Source: an uncultured Collinsella sp.
GTDB taxonomy: Bacteria; Actinomycetota; Coriobacteriia; Coriobacteriales; Coriobacteriaceae
Direction of reading: 5' to 3'
NCBI GenBank assembly: GCA_902462065.1
Contig: CABQAK010000020.1
Location: 1 to 36,402, forward strand
Length of the DNA stretch: 36,402 bases
The notes beneath the pieces are model-generated. The model had not been told where the DNA came from and searched no databases. It was given only the letters and a program-made list of their open reading frames with translations. Shown here one piece after another: positions 22,089 through 30,154 of this stretch (its first letter is position 1; every line of letters starts with the position of its first letter). The position numbers were made by a program, and so were the translations under genes.

Positions 22089-25000
22089 CTAGTGCTTCTT
22101 TGGGATCGACCTAAGGCGAGCGAACCATAGGGCTGCGGCACCCGAGGTCAGGAGCGCGGTGATGCAAGCGGCGATGGGAGCTGATCCTGTTGCCGGTAGG
22201 TCCTGCGGTAGGGTACAGCGTTGAATGACGCTGTCCTCGTCATGCGACTCAAGTTTATCGCCGCCGCCGTTGCGGCAAAGATCGACGCGTGCGCTGTTGG
22301 TGAGTGCGGTTTGGGGCGTATAAGCCGACGTTGCCTGCATGTGCACGACTGCGCCCCGAGCGTCTGTGCCAAGGATTGCTTTGGCATTGTCAAGGTCGTC
22401 GTGCTCATCTTTGAGATCATCGCGGGTCCAAGAATCCGCATCGCTTCGAGTCGTAAAGTCGGCGGCTACCGCACCGTATTCAATTCGAATGCCCGTTACG
22501 ACGGTATTGGATGCAAGGTCGAGCTCTTCCGCCTCGAGTGTGGTGGATTCCGTGGTCGAGATATCCGCCTTCCAGAGGTGCCAGCCGTCGTAATCGACGA
22601 GGCGACAGTCCTCACCAAGGCTCTCTTTTACTTCGTCGGACTCAAGCCAAGGATTTTCGTGCCCATCGTCAAGTGTCGCGTTTGCCGGCTCATCGGCGTC
22701 TGTCGAGTCCAACGGCGTCGTGCGATACCACACGTTGCACAGACCATTGAGGTCGCCGATGGCGACGGGGGTTTCGATTGAGACGAATCTCGCCGTATCG
22801 TCCTCGGCACACTCAAGATCATCGGTGACCGTGAACTCATCAACCCAGGTAGTTGAATCGTTTCGAGCGTCGATGGTATAGGAGAAAAGCCCATCCTTAT
22901 TGGTTTGCATTGCGGCACGGTTTTTACCATCGCCGTTAGCCAACAGGCCCTTCCCGATAGGTTGGACAAGTTCCTGACGCTTGTCGACCTGTCCTTTGAT
23001 CTCGATGGGTGCATCCTTCATCGCGACGGATTGGACTTCTCCCGTATCCTTTATTTCAAACGTTATCTCCTCGGCAAGGTCATAGGTCCGCGGAGACATC
23101 ATTTCGCGCAACGAGTAGGTGCCGGGTGCAAGATGTTCGACGCGGTGTGGATTGTCGGATGAGGTCCAGGAGTCTATTTCGGTTTTATCGGGACCATATA
23201 AGGTGAGCTGTGCGCCTTCCACTTCCTGCTCACCGCTTGCATCGACCTTGGAGATATCAACCTTGGTGTAATCGTCGGATACGTTAAACCGTGCTTCTAC
23301 AACGGGTGTTTTCTGGTCGGCATAAGTAAGGTCGACAATATGGGTTGTCTGATCGAGCAAGAAGCCTGCCGGCGCTTGAGTCTCGACAACCTCGTAGCGT
23401 GCGGTGCCAGATCCCAGCGGGAGGTTGTCCGCGCGTGCTTCTCCAGTTTCATCCGACGTGACGGTCGCGACGGTCTCACCGTCGAGTGCGGCAATGCTAC
23501 CGTCGGGGCGCACGATATCACCCGAGGCACGGATCTCAAAGACGGCGCCCGCGAGGCTGCTGCCGTCTACGGCATCGGTTTTAACGATCCTGATGTTTCC
23601 GGTCGCGGCGTGGTCATAATACGAGGCGATTGCAACGGGCGTTAGGTTCATGTCAGCGGGTATGTTTACCTCGATCTCTTCGCCGACAAGATAGGGCTCT
23701 TTGGCCGAGGTTTCGCGTACATAATAGGTGCCCGGCACGAGCGATTCGGGCAGTGTGACGGTCCCGGTCGCGTCAGTCGTAAAGGTGTCCATTACGTTAT
23801 GTGCTGGATACCAGCAAGTTTGTGAGACAGGTTCGTGATTGCTGTCGAGGAGTTGGAAGGTGAATCCGGCTAGTGGAACAGAAGCGCCTGTTTGGGCATC
23901 GCGTTTTACAATCTGGAGATGTGTCGACAGAGCGTGGTTGTCCACGATATATTGAAGCTCGGCGCCGTTGGAAATCTGATTGGCCTCGACGGTCCATTCC
24001 CCTGCACGTTTAAAACCCTCGGGGACGGTTTCTGGAACCTCGCGAATCGTGTAGCCGGCACGGTCGTATGGGACGGCTCCGTGGACACCGGCGGGTCGCT
24101 TGCCTGTGCCGAACCATGCTTCGGGCTGATCTTTGGTGGAGGCAAAGCCATAGATGTTTGTGGTCAGTGTGCCAACAACCTGATGAGAGCTGTTGCTGAC
24201 AACCTCAAAGACAACACCTCCCGCCGGCTGCTCTAGGCCAGATTGGTCGCTACTGCCGTAATCCTTGAATTTGGAAATCTCAAGGTCAAACGCAATGGGG
24301 ATATCGGAAACGCGAGATTCGATCTCGACCACGCCTGAATCGCCGAGCTGGTCGGCTCCAACGGTATAGGTCCAGCTGTCGTTGGATGGCAGGTAGCCCT
24401 CGGGGGCTTTTGATTCGTAGATGGTAAAGGTTCCTAAGGGGACATCGGCGAGGGTGGCCCGACCGCTTTCGTCGGTCGTGAGGATTTGCGCCCATCCAGG
24501 GGTTGATTGCGACACACACGTGAACTCTGCTCCTGCGAGTGAAGATCCCACCTGGGGGTCGGCATTCGTCGCGGCATCGAGTTTTACGATACGCAGGTTG
24601 ATGGTGCCGGGCTGTTCATCAATGGCGACCCGCCCGCCGTCATTCCCCGTGGTAAAGGCGATGCGATCACGACGGGGGACATAGCCGGCCGGCGCCTTCG
24701 TTTCAATCAGGTAGTACGCCGTGTTGGGTAGGAGTGTTGCCTGCGCTCGACCGTTGTCGTCCATCTGGATGGTACCAACACGCGCGTCGCTGGCGCTCTC
24801 AAAAACATCGAATGTTGCCCCGGTAAACTGATAGGTATTGTTTCCGCTGGTAATAACGGTGTTCGCAGACTGCTTTTGGAAGGAAACAGAGACCGCCGGC
24901 AGTACATAGAGCATGTCTTGACGTTTGCTGCCGCCCGATACGGCCCCTAGATAGCGTCGCGCGCGGTGCGGAGCGGCTTTGATGCTTCCTGATTTTGCGC

Positions 25001-25520
25001 TGTCGTGGAGCCACCGCGCAGCCGCCACGACTTCATTGTCGGCGGTAAAGTGTCCACTCTTGGTTTTGCCCTGAGCGGTCGTGTAAGAGTAGGTACCGTC
25101 GACATGGGTAGTGCCGTTGAGCATCCATACGGCAAGCTGGGTGGCGGCGCGGGCACGATCGGGTGAAAGATGGTAACCGCCAAACGACGTGGCGGTAGGA
25201 TATCCGTGACAAACGATTGCCGCGAACTCGTCGTCGAGCCACACCCAGCCTTGATCAAAGTTGAGCCATGGGCCGCCCGGCTTGGTGGGGCCGGGGCGCT
25301 CCTGGTTCATGCAGTAGGCAATCGAGGCGTCTTGAGCTTCATACTTGCCGATGAAGAAGGGCCCACAATCATCGCTAATAGTGCGGAAGCCGAGCTGGTC
25401 GTAGCCATCGACGGCAAATGCGGCTCCCGGTGCCAGGCAGCCGAAAAGCAGGAAGAGGAACAGGAGCAGCGGACCTGTTGCGATTGCGCTGTGGACAGAG
25501 TGCGTGGGTGCGTTGGACAT
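22089..25520 (-). CDS. LPXTG-anchored adhesin with thioester domain and Cna-B repeats
   Basis: This 1143-residue surface protein has a signal peptide (about 1-36, cut after AFA) and an N-terminal thioester domain. Cys70 (AYCMNQ) and Gln128 in the TQxA motif (ATQLAVW) should form an internal thioester able to bond host proteins. About six Cna-B/SpaA-like domains follow (roughly 210-845), each with an IVK/ISK lysine and an E-box such as ETKAPAGY or ETQAPAGF for isopeptide bonds. A different C-terminal stalk domain (860-1090) precedes the sorting signal LPATG (1108-1112), a hydrophobic stretch and RLRSIPKKH. AAGGAG lies before ATG 25520. No sortase is encoded in the window. It is either a monomeric adhesin or a tip pilin. 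Confidence 0.9.
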   Translation of the reverse strand: MSNAPTHSVHSAIATGPLLLFLFLLFGCLAPGAAFAVDGYDQLGFRTISDDCGPFFIGKYEAQDASIAYCMNQERPGPTKPGGPWLNFDQGWVWLDDEFAAIVCHGYPTATSFGGYHLSPDRARAATQLAVWMLNGTTHVDGTYSYTTAQGKTKSGHFTADNEVVAAARWLHDSAKSGSIKAAPHRARRYLGAVSGGSKRQDMLYVLPAVSVSFQKQSANTVITSGNNTYQFTGATFDVFESASDARVGTIQMDDNGRAQATLLPNTAYYLIETKAPAGYVPRRDRIAFTTGNDGGRVAIDEQPGTINLRIVKLDAATNADPQVGSSLAGAEFTCVSQSTPGWAQILTTDESGRATLADVPLGTFTIYESKAPEGYLPSNDSWTYTVGADQLGDSGVVEIESRVSDIPIAFDLEISKFKDYGSSDQSGLEQPAGGVVFEVVSNSSHQVVGTLTTNIYGFASTKDQPEAWFGTGKRPAGVHGAVPYDRAGYTIREVPETVPEGFKRAGEWTVEANQISNGAELQYIVDNHALSTHLQIVKRDAQTGASVPLAGFTFQLLDSNHEPVSQTCWYPAHNVMDTFTTDATGTVTLPESLVPGTYYVRETSAKEPYLVGEEIEVNIPADMNLTPVAIASYYDHAATGNIRIVKTDAVDGSSLAGAVFEIRASGDIVRPDGSIAALDGETVATVTSDETGEARADNLPLGSGTARYEVVETQAPAGFLLDQTTHIVDLTYADQKTPVVEARFNVSDDYTKVDISKVDASGEQEVEGAQLTLYGPDKTEIDSWTSSDNPHRVEHLAPGTYSLREMMSPRTYDLAEEITFEIKDTGEVQSVAMKDAPIEIKGQVDKRQELVQPIGKGLLANGDGKNRAAMQTNKDGLFSYTIDARNDSTTWVDEFTVTDDLECAEDDTARFVSIETPVAIGDLNGLCNVWYRTTPLDSTDADEPANATLDDGHENPWLESDEVKESLGEDCRLVDYDGWHLWKADISTTESTTLEAEELDLASNTVVTGIRIEYGAVAADFTTRSDADSWTRDDLKDEHDDLDNAKAILGTDARGAVVHMQATSAYTPQTALTNSARVDLCRNGGGDKLESHDEDSVIQRCTLPQDLPATGSAPIAACITALLTSGAAALWFARLRSIPKKH

Positions 25521-25817
25521 GGCTGCTCCTTATCCCTCGTGCGTCGCACGGGGAGGCTGCGACGCGTAGGATGAGGCTACCCCCGAGGTTCATGCGGGTA
25601 AGTACCGGAGCCTGACCAAAAGCTTGCCCAATTCCTGACAAATTGAGCTCAAATACAACAATCAAGCAAAAGCGCAGGTAGAAGATAAGGAGAACAGGAA
25701 GTCAAAGGTCCTCGTCTCCACAATTGACACGATTTTCAAACGATTCTCCACAGCTAAAACAAGCATCGACACCCTTGTATCGAACAAGACAACCGCGTTA
25801 TACTATCCCCCACATAT
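25521..25817. other. Intergenic region between adhesin and tRNA-Gly
   Basis: These 297 bases hold no gene that I can support. The left side should contain the adhesin promoter on the minus strand, which I cannot place. The right side has the tRNA promoter (25775-25804). The middle is AT-rich, with no repeat or long hairpin seen. Confidence 0.6.
25775..25804 (+). promoter_or_regulatory. Probable tRNA-Gly promoter
   Basis: TTGTAT (25775-25780) and TATACT (25799-25804) are 18 bases apart, ending 13 bases before the mature tRNA 5' end. Confidence 0.55.
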
Positions 25818-25892
25818 GCGGGCATCGCCAAGTGGTAAGGCATCAGCTTCCCAAGCTGACACTCGCGGGTTCGAGTCCCGTTGCCCGCTCCA
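25818..25892 (+). tRNA. tRNA-Gly (anticodon CCC)
   Basis: The cloverleaf closes: acceptor GCGGGCA pairs with TGCCCGC, the anticodon stem TCAGC pairs with GCTGA around loop TTCCCAA, and the T arm is CGGGTTCGAGTCCCG. The anticodon is CCC, reading GGG codons. The discriminator is T, and CCA is encoded (25890-25892). A terminator follows directly, so it is a single-gene transcript. Confidence 0.95.
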
Positions 25893-25903
25893 GTTAAGAG
25901 CAC

Positions 25904-25936
25904 AAGCACGGCACCATCACGGTGCCGTGCTTTTTT
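25904..25936 (+). terminator. Terminator after tRNA-Gly
   Basis: A 12-bp stem (25904-25915 with 25921-25932, ending in A-T pairs) has loop ATCAC and a T run to 25936. Confidence 0.9.
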
Positions 25937-25937
25937 C

Positions 25938-26220
25938 AATAAAGCGCCGGGACTCGAACCCGACAGGGTGCGAGCGTTAAATAAACGCGAAGCGTTTATA
26001 GCGAGCAGGCGAAGGCGCCGGCAGGCGCCTGAAGCCGGTGCGGATTTGCGAAGCAAATACGCGGACGTCCCGTTGCCCGCTCCATCAGCAAAGGAAGACG
26101 TGGGGACGGACAATTCGGCGGAGTCTTCCCCTTCGGCCTCGTGAAGCTGAGGGGCTCGCCTGAAGCCGGTGCGGAGTTGCGAAGCAAATACGCGGACGTC
26201 CCCATGGTCGCTCTTGCGGC
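25938..26220. repeat. Hairpin-rich repeat module with partial copies of tRNA-Gly
   Basis: This gap has no gene. In order it holds CGGGACTCGAACCCG (an inverted T-arm), and three tight hairpins at 25981-25999 (stem 8 bp, loop GAA), 26013-26030 (7 bp, loop GGCA) and 26044-26058 (6 bp, loop GAA). A copy of the last 18 bases of the tRNA gene follows (26067-26084, identical to 25875-25892). A 46-base direct repeat is present at 26026-26071 and 26157-26202, with one difference. A similar module lies after tRNA-Lys. The remainder to purB (26221-26317) holds only the purB leader. Confidence 0.8.
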
Positions 26221-26317
26221 AAAATGTTAGGTTAATGCCTGCTGCCCATACTTGCACCTGCGCACGGTACAATGGTTGGGTTACGACCAACGTGCCAATA
26301 ACCAAAAAGGAGCCGCT

Positions 26318-27664
26318 ATGATCGATCGCTATACCCGCCCGGAGATGGGACACATTTTCTCCCTCGAGAACAAGTACGCCATTTGGCAGGAAATCGAGGT
26401 TCTGGCCTGCGAGGCCCAGGCGGAGCTCGGAAAGATCGGTATTTCCAAAGACGAGGCCCAGTGGATCCGCGACCATGCCAACTTTGAGAAGGCGAAGGTC
26501 GATGAGATCGAGGAAGTCACGCGCCACGACGTCATTGCCTTCCTGACCAACATGAAGGAATACATCGATGCCGATGTTCCCGAGGGCGACCCCAAGCCCA
26601 GCCGCTGGGTTCACTATGGCATGACCAGCTCCGATCTGGGCGACACGGCCCTGTGCTACCAGCTCACCCAGGCCTGCGACCTGATCATCGAGGACGTCAA
26701 GAAGCTCGGGGAGATTTGCAAGCGTCGCGCCTTTGAGGAGCGCAACACGCTCTGTGCCGGCCGCACTCATGGCATCCACGCCGAGCCGATGACCTTCGGC
26801 ATGAAGTTTGGCTCTTGGGCCTGGGAGCTCAAGCGCGATCTGGATCGTCTTGAGGACGCCCGTAAGAATGTTGCCTTCGGTGCTATCTCGGGCGCTGTCG
26901 GCACGTACAGCTCCATCGAGCCGTTCGTCGAGGAGTACGTCTGCGAGCACCTGGGCCTGGTTCACGACCCGCTGTCCACGCAGGTTATCAGCCGCGACCA
27001 TCACGCCTATCTCGCGGGCGTTCTTGCCACCACCGCGGCCACCTGTGAGCGCATCGCTACCGAGGTTCGCAATCTGCAGAAGACCGATACACTCGAGGCC
27101 GAGGAACCGTTCCGTAAGGGTCAAAAGGGCAGCTCCGCCATGCCGCACAAGCGCAACCCCATCACCATGGAGAAGGTCTGCGGCCTGTCGCGCGTCGTGA
27201 AGGCCAACGCGCAGGTTGCCTTCGACAACGTCGCCCTGTGGCACGAGCGTGACATTTCGCACTCCTCTGCCGAGCGCGTCGCCCAGGCCGATAGCTTCAT
27301 CGCGCTCGATCACATGTTCCAGTGCCTCATTCGCGTTATCGACGGCCTGCAGCTGTACCCTGCCCGCATGATGGCCAACCTCAATAAGACCCGCGGCCTC
27401 ATCTTCTCCTCCAAGGTGCTGCTCGCCCTCGTCGACACGGGCATCACCCGCGAGGACGCGTACGCCATTGTGCAGGAGAACGCCATGGCAACTTGGCACG
27501 AGGTACAGGATTGTGTCTCCGGCCCCACCTTTAAGGAACGTCTCGAGGCCGATCCGCGCTGCACCGTCAGCCAGGAGAAGCTCGACGAGATCTTTGATCC
27601 GTGGGACTTCCTCACCCGTATCGACACGGTCTTCGATCGTCTGGAGCAGCTGAGCTTCGAGTAG
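26318..27664 (+). CDS. purB: Adenylosuccinate lyase
   Basis: PurB acts twice in purine synthesis, splitting SAICAR to AICAR and adenylosuccinate to AMP, with fumarate released. The 448-residue protein starts at ATG 26318 with AAAAAGGAG upstream; an earlier in-frame start is rejected. The fumarase/aspartase-superfamily signature SSAMPHKRNPITMEKV, the substrate segment HYGMTSSDLGDTAL and the active-site segment AGRTHGIHAEP are all present. It stands alone after the tRNA repeat region; purC is about 4 kb downstream on the same strand. Confidence 0.97.
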   Translation: MIDRYTRPEMGHIFSLENKYAIWQEIEVLACEAQAELGKIGISKDEAQWIRDHANFEKAKVDEIEEVTRHDVIAFLTNMKEYIDADVPEGDPKPSRWVHYGMTSSDLGDTALCYQLTQACDLIIEDVKKLGEICKRRAFEERNTLCAGRTHGIHAEPMTFGMKFGSWAWELKRDLDRLEDARKNVAFGAISGAVGTYSSIEPFVEEYVCEHLGLVHDPLSTQVISRDHHAYLAGVLATTAATCERIATEVRNLQKTDTLEAEEPFRKGQKGSSAMPHKRNPITMEKVCGLSRVVKANAQVAFDNVALWHERDISHSSAERVAQADSFIALDHMFQCLIRVIDGLQLYPARMMANLNKTRGLIFSSKVLLALVDTGITREDAYAIVQENAMATWHEVQDCVSGPTFKERLEADPRCTVSQEKLDEIFDPWDFLTRIDTVFDRLEQLSFE

Positions 27665-27690
27665 GTTCGGGCATAACGTTAGCTTTTTAG

Positions 27691-27728
27691 GGCGCTTTGC
27701 TGGTAATGTGTGTTGCCGGCGAAGCGCC
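27691..27728. other. Long hairpin after purB
   Basis: GGCGCTT (27691-27697) pairs with AAGCGCC (27722-27728), with a second inner stem (CTGGTAA with TTGCCGG). No good T run follows, so it may be a weak terminator or an RNA-stabilising hairpin for purB. Confidence 0.5.
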
Positions 27729-27792
27729 TCGTTGCATTTAGGGAAAGACGGGGATAATAGTCGTCTCGAATAACATTCTGAGAGGGGATCAC

Positions 27793-28056
27793 ATGATTTC
27801 GTTTGATTACAAGCCTCAGGGCGTGTGTGCTCGCAATATTCACCTTGACCTTTCCGATGACGGCAGCAAGGTGCTGGGTGTTGAGTTTACCGGTGGCTGC
27901 GACGGCAATCTCAAGGCTATCTCCAAACTGGTCGAGGGCGCTCCTGCCGATCGCGTAATCGAGGTTCTCGCCGGTAATACCTGCGGTATGAAAAAGACCT
28001 CCTGCGCCGACCAGCTTACACGCGCTATCGAGGCCGCTCGCGCCGAGATCGCCTAA
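27793..28056 (+). CDS. TSCPD-domain protein
   Basis: This 87-residue protein begins MISFDYKPQGVCARNIHLDL and carries GGCDGNLKAISKLVEG and the family motif KKTSCADQL (about residues 68-76). TSCPD domains occur alone and at the C-terminus of class II (NrdJ) ribonucleotide reductases, where cysteines may bind metal or take part in redox. No reductase gene is nearby. GAGAGGGGATCAC precedes ATG 27793. Its stop overlaps the next ATG by one base (TAATG), so the next gene is translationally coupled. Confidence 0.85.
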   Translation: MISFDYKPQGVCARNIHLDLSDDGSKVLGVEFTGGCDGNLKAISKLVEGAPADRVIEVLAGNTCGMKKTSCADQLTRAIEAARAEIA

Positions 28057-29267
28057 TGGGTATCGCCGATCACATCAAGAACGGAATATCGCGTCGCGGC
28101 TTTGTACTCGGTGGGGCTGCCGCGGGCGCTGCCACGGTGCTTGCCGGATGCTCGAAAAAAACGGGCACCAGCGATGATGCCGCCGGCGAGCCGCAGGTTA
28201 TCAAGGACGATTCCAAAATCATCTCGATTACGGATGAGTACGAGGCAGTCGATATCGATCTTGAGCCGGCGGCGTCGTGGACGCTGCCTCTGGGTACGCT
28301 GCTGTACTACTGCGACGGCGATTACGCCGCGGCGATGATGGCGCCCGCATCGGCACTGCATGCCAACACACTCGGTGTGCTTAACCTGGGCGATGGCTCG
28401 CTTACCACATTAATCGATGATCCTATCGAGGGCACGGGATATGCATTCTACGATGTCCGTGCCGGCGACGGCGTATTCGCGTGGGTTGAGATGAACTTTG
28501 CCAATTCATCGTGGAAGCTCTACGCTCAAAATCTGTCGGGCGCTTCGCTCTCTGGCGATGTGGTTGAGCTCGATCGAGGTGGCAAGGACTATGATCCGCC
28601 CCTGTTTACGGCGTTCGGGTCATCGGTCATCTGGTATAAAATGCCTTCGGCAGGCGGCAATAAAACGAGTAGTGATTCGTTTTGCTATCGTCGCTCGCTT
28701 GATGAATCCAAGGCCGAGGTAATTTGGAAATCGACGGGCCGCTTTGCATCGGCCCCGCGCGCGAGCGACGGCATTTTGACCATCTCGCCGCGTGTCCGCA
28801 ACGACGAGGGCGTCTACTACGGCATAACGGCAATCGATCTGACCGACGGCAACAACACCAAGCGTGCCCAGTTGGTCCTCCCTTCGTCAGTTTCGCCTTT
28901 CGAGGCCGTATATATGGGCGATACCTTCGTGTTTTCTATCGAGGCGGCCTATAGTGGCGTGGGCAGCCTGGGCAATATGGGCACGTATATCGGTAATGAG
29001 GGAGGGCCGTACCTCTTCCTGTCACGCGAGCCGCTCGCATGTGCGGCTGGCAAGAAGAATAAATACCTTGTTAAGGTACAGGCGTCGCATTTCCTGATCG
29101 ACACCTCTGCCAAGACCTATGGCTCGCTGCTGTCGCCCGACCGCGCTTTGGAGTATGGCGATTATCCAGCTACGGCGGGAAAATCGGACTCATTCCTTAC
29201 GTACGCCACGGTGCGCAACAGCCAGGGTATACCAGAGACGGTCACTGCACGCCTATTCTCTCTTTAA
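28056..29267 (+). CDS. Tat-exported lipoprotein, predicted beta-rich, unknown function
   Basis: The 403-residue protein has a twin-arginine signal (ISRRGFVLGGAAAG) followed by a lipobox LAGC (Cys at about residue 32), so it should be exported folded and lipid-anchored. The mature part has repeated strand-rich units with G-D/N turns (for example LGVLNLGDGSLTTLI and WKLYAQNLSGASL), which suggests a beta-propeller-like fold. No catalytic motif is evident. It is coupled to the TSCPD gene by TAATG. I do not recognise the family; a binding or sensor role is inference. Confidence 0.75.
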   Translation: MGIADHIKNGISRRGFVLGGAAAGAATVLAGCSKKTGTSDDAAGEPQVIKDDSKIISITDEYEAVDIDLEPAASWTLPLGTLLYYCDGDYAAAMMAPASALHANTLGVLNLGDGSLTTLIDDPIEGTGYAFYDVRAGDGVFAWVEMNFANSSWKLYAQNLSGASLSGDVVELDRGGKDYDPPLFTAFGSSVIWYKMPSAGGNKTSSDSFCYRRSLDESKAEVIWKSTGRFASAPRASDGILTISPRVRNDEGVYYGITAIDLTDGNNTKRAQLVLPSSVSPFEAVYMGDTFVFSIEAAYSGVGSLGNMGTYIGNEGGPYLFLSREPLACAAGKKNKYLVKVQASHFLIDTSAKTYGSLLSPDRALEYGDYPATAGKSDSFLTYATVRNSQGIPETVTARLFSL

Positions 29268-29326
29268 GCTTAGAGGGGTTAAAAAGGCGCCAACAGGGGA
29301 ATAAACGCGTTGTAATTGTGAGTACC

Positions 29327-29365
29327 GCCCGCCGAGCTGCCGCGTCATAGCGGCATCTGGCGGGC
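29327..29365. other. Hairpin between the lipoprotein gene and the response regulator
   Basis: GCCCGCC (29327-29333) pairs with GGCGGGC (29359-29365), with inner TGCCGC/GCGGCA. No T run follows. It lies about 60 bases upstream of the regulator start and may end the preceding transcript. Confidence 0.45.
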
Positions 29366-29420
29366 TCAGGTGCGTTAAAATGGGCTTGTTCTTAGCTAAT
29401 TGAGACAGGGGGGCCGTGTT

Positions 29421-30143
29421 ATGGCTTCAGATGCAAAAAAGATTCTGCTGGTCGAGGATGAGAAGGCAATCCGTGACGCCGTCGCTGCCTATCTCGAGCG
29501 CGAAGGCTACTGGGTTGTGGGCGTCGGCGACGGCCAGTCCGCGATCGAGGAGTTCGAGAAGCATCAGTTCGACCTGGTCGTGCTCGACCTTATGCTCCCC
29601 AAGATCCCCGGCGAGCGCGTTTGCCGCACCATTCGCGATACCTCGGATGTCCCCATCATCATGCTGACGGCTAAGGGCGAGATCGAGGACCGTATTATCG
29701 GTCTTGAGCTCGGCGCCGACGACTATCTGATTAAGCCGTTCTCGCCGCGCGAGCTCGTCGCCCGCGTTCGCGCTCTGTTCCGCCGTGCCCATCAGGCCGA
29801 CGAGCCCGCCGTCGAGGTACTCGACTTCGGCGATCTGGTCATCGATATCTCGGGCCACAAGATCTTGGTCGAGGGCAAGGAAGTCGATCTGACGGCTTCC
29901 GAGTTCAAGCTGCTCACCACACTTGCCCGTCATCCCGGCCGTGTGTATAACCGCATGGAGCTGGTCGAGAAAGTGCTCGGGTATGACTTTGAGGGCTATG
30001 AGCGCACCATCGATAGCCACGTGAAGAATCTTCGCGCCAAGCTGGGCGATGATCCCAAGAAGCCCAAGTGGCTCTACACCGTCCATGGTGTCGGCTATCG
30101 CTTCGAGGCTCCGGCCAAGACCGATAAGTCGGACGAGAAATAG
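29421..30143 (+). CDS. OmpR/PhoB-family response regulator
   Basis: The 240-residue protein starts at ATG 29421 with a G-rich AGGGGGG upstream. The receiver domain has the acidic pocket LLVEDEK, the phosphoacceptor Asp in VVLDLMLPK (about residue 52), the Thr of MLTAKGE and the Lys of LIKPFSPREL. The C-terminal winged helix has LTASEFKLLTTLARHPGRV and the recognition part ERTIDSHVKNLRAKLGDD ending in VHGVGYRF. It precedes its histidine kinase by 11 bases. It probably controls an envelope response; target genes are not visible. Confidence 0.93.
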   Translation: MASDAKKILLVEDEKAIRDAVAAYLEREGYWVVGVGDGQSAIEEFEKHQFDLVVLDLMLPKIPGERVCRTIRDTSDVPIIMLTAKGEIEDRIIGLELGADDYLIKPFSPRELVARVRALFRRAHQADEPAVEVLDFGDLVIDISGHKILVEGKEVDLTASEFKLLTTLARHPGRVYNRMELVEKVLGYDFEGYERTIDSHVKNLRAKLGDDPKKPKWLYTVHGVGYRFEAPAKTDKSDEK

Positions 30144-30154
30144 GGAAATCACAT

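Noticed and set aside
25724..25729. TTGACA upstream of tRNA-Gly as a promoter -35
   Set aside because: No matching -10 at 16-18 bases; the TTGTAT/TATACT pair nearer the tRNA fits better.
26026..26202. A CRISPR array from the repeated 46-base units after tRNA-Gly
   Set aside because: Only two copies, 131 bases apart, with unlike intervening sequence and no cas genes.
26252..26273. TTGCAC and TACAAT upstream of purB as a promoter
   Set aside because: The spacing is only 10 bases; TACAAT may be a -10, but no -35 at the right distance is seen.
25754..27499. A 581-codon minus-strand frame over purB and the tRNA-Gly repeats
   Set aside because: It crosses a tRNA gene and a terminator and is antisense to purB; no family features.
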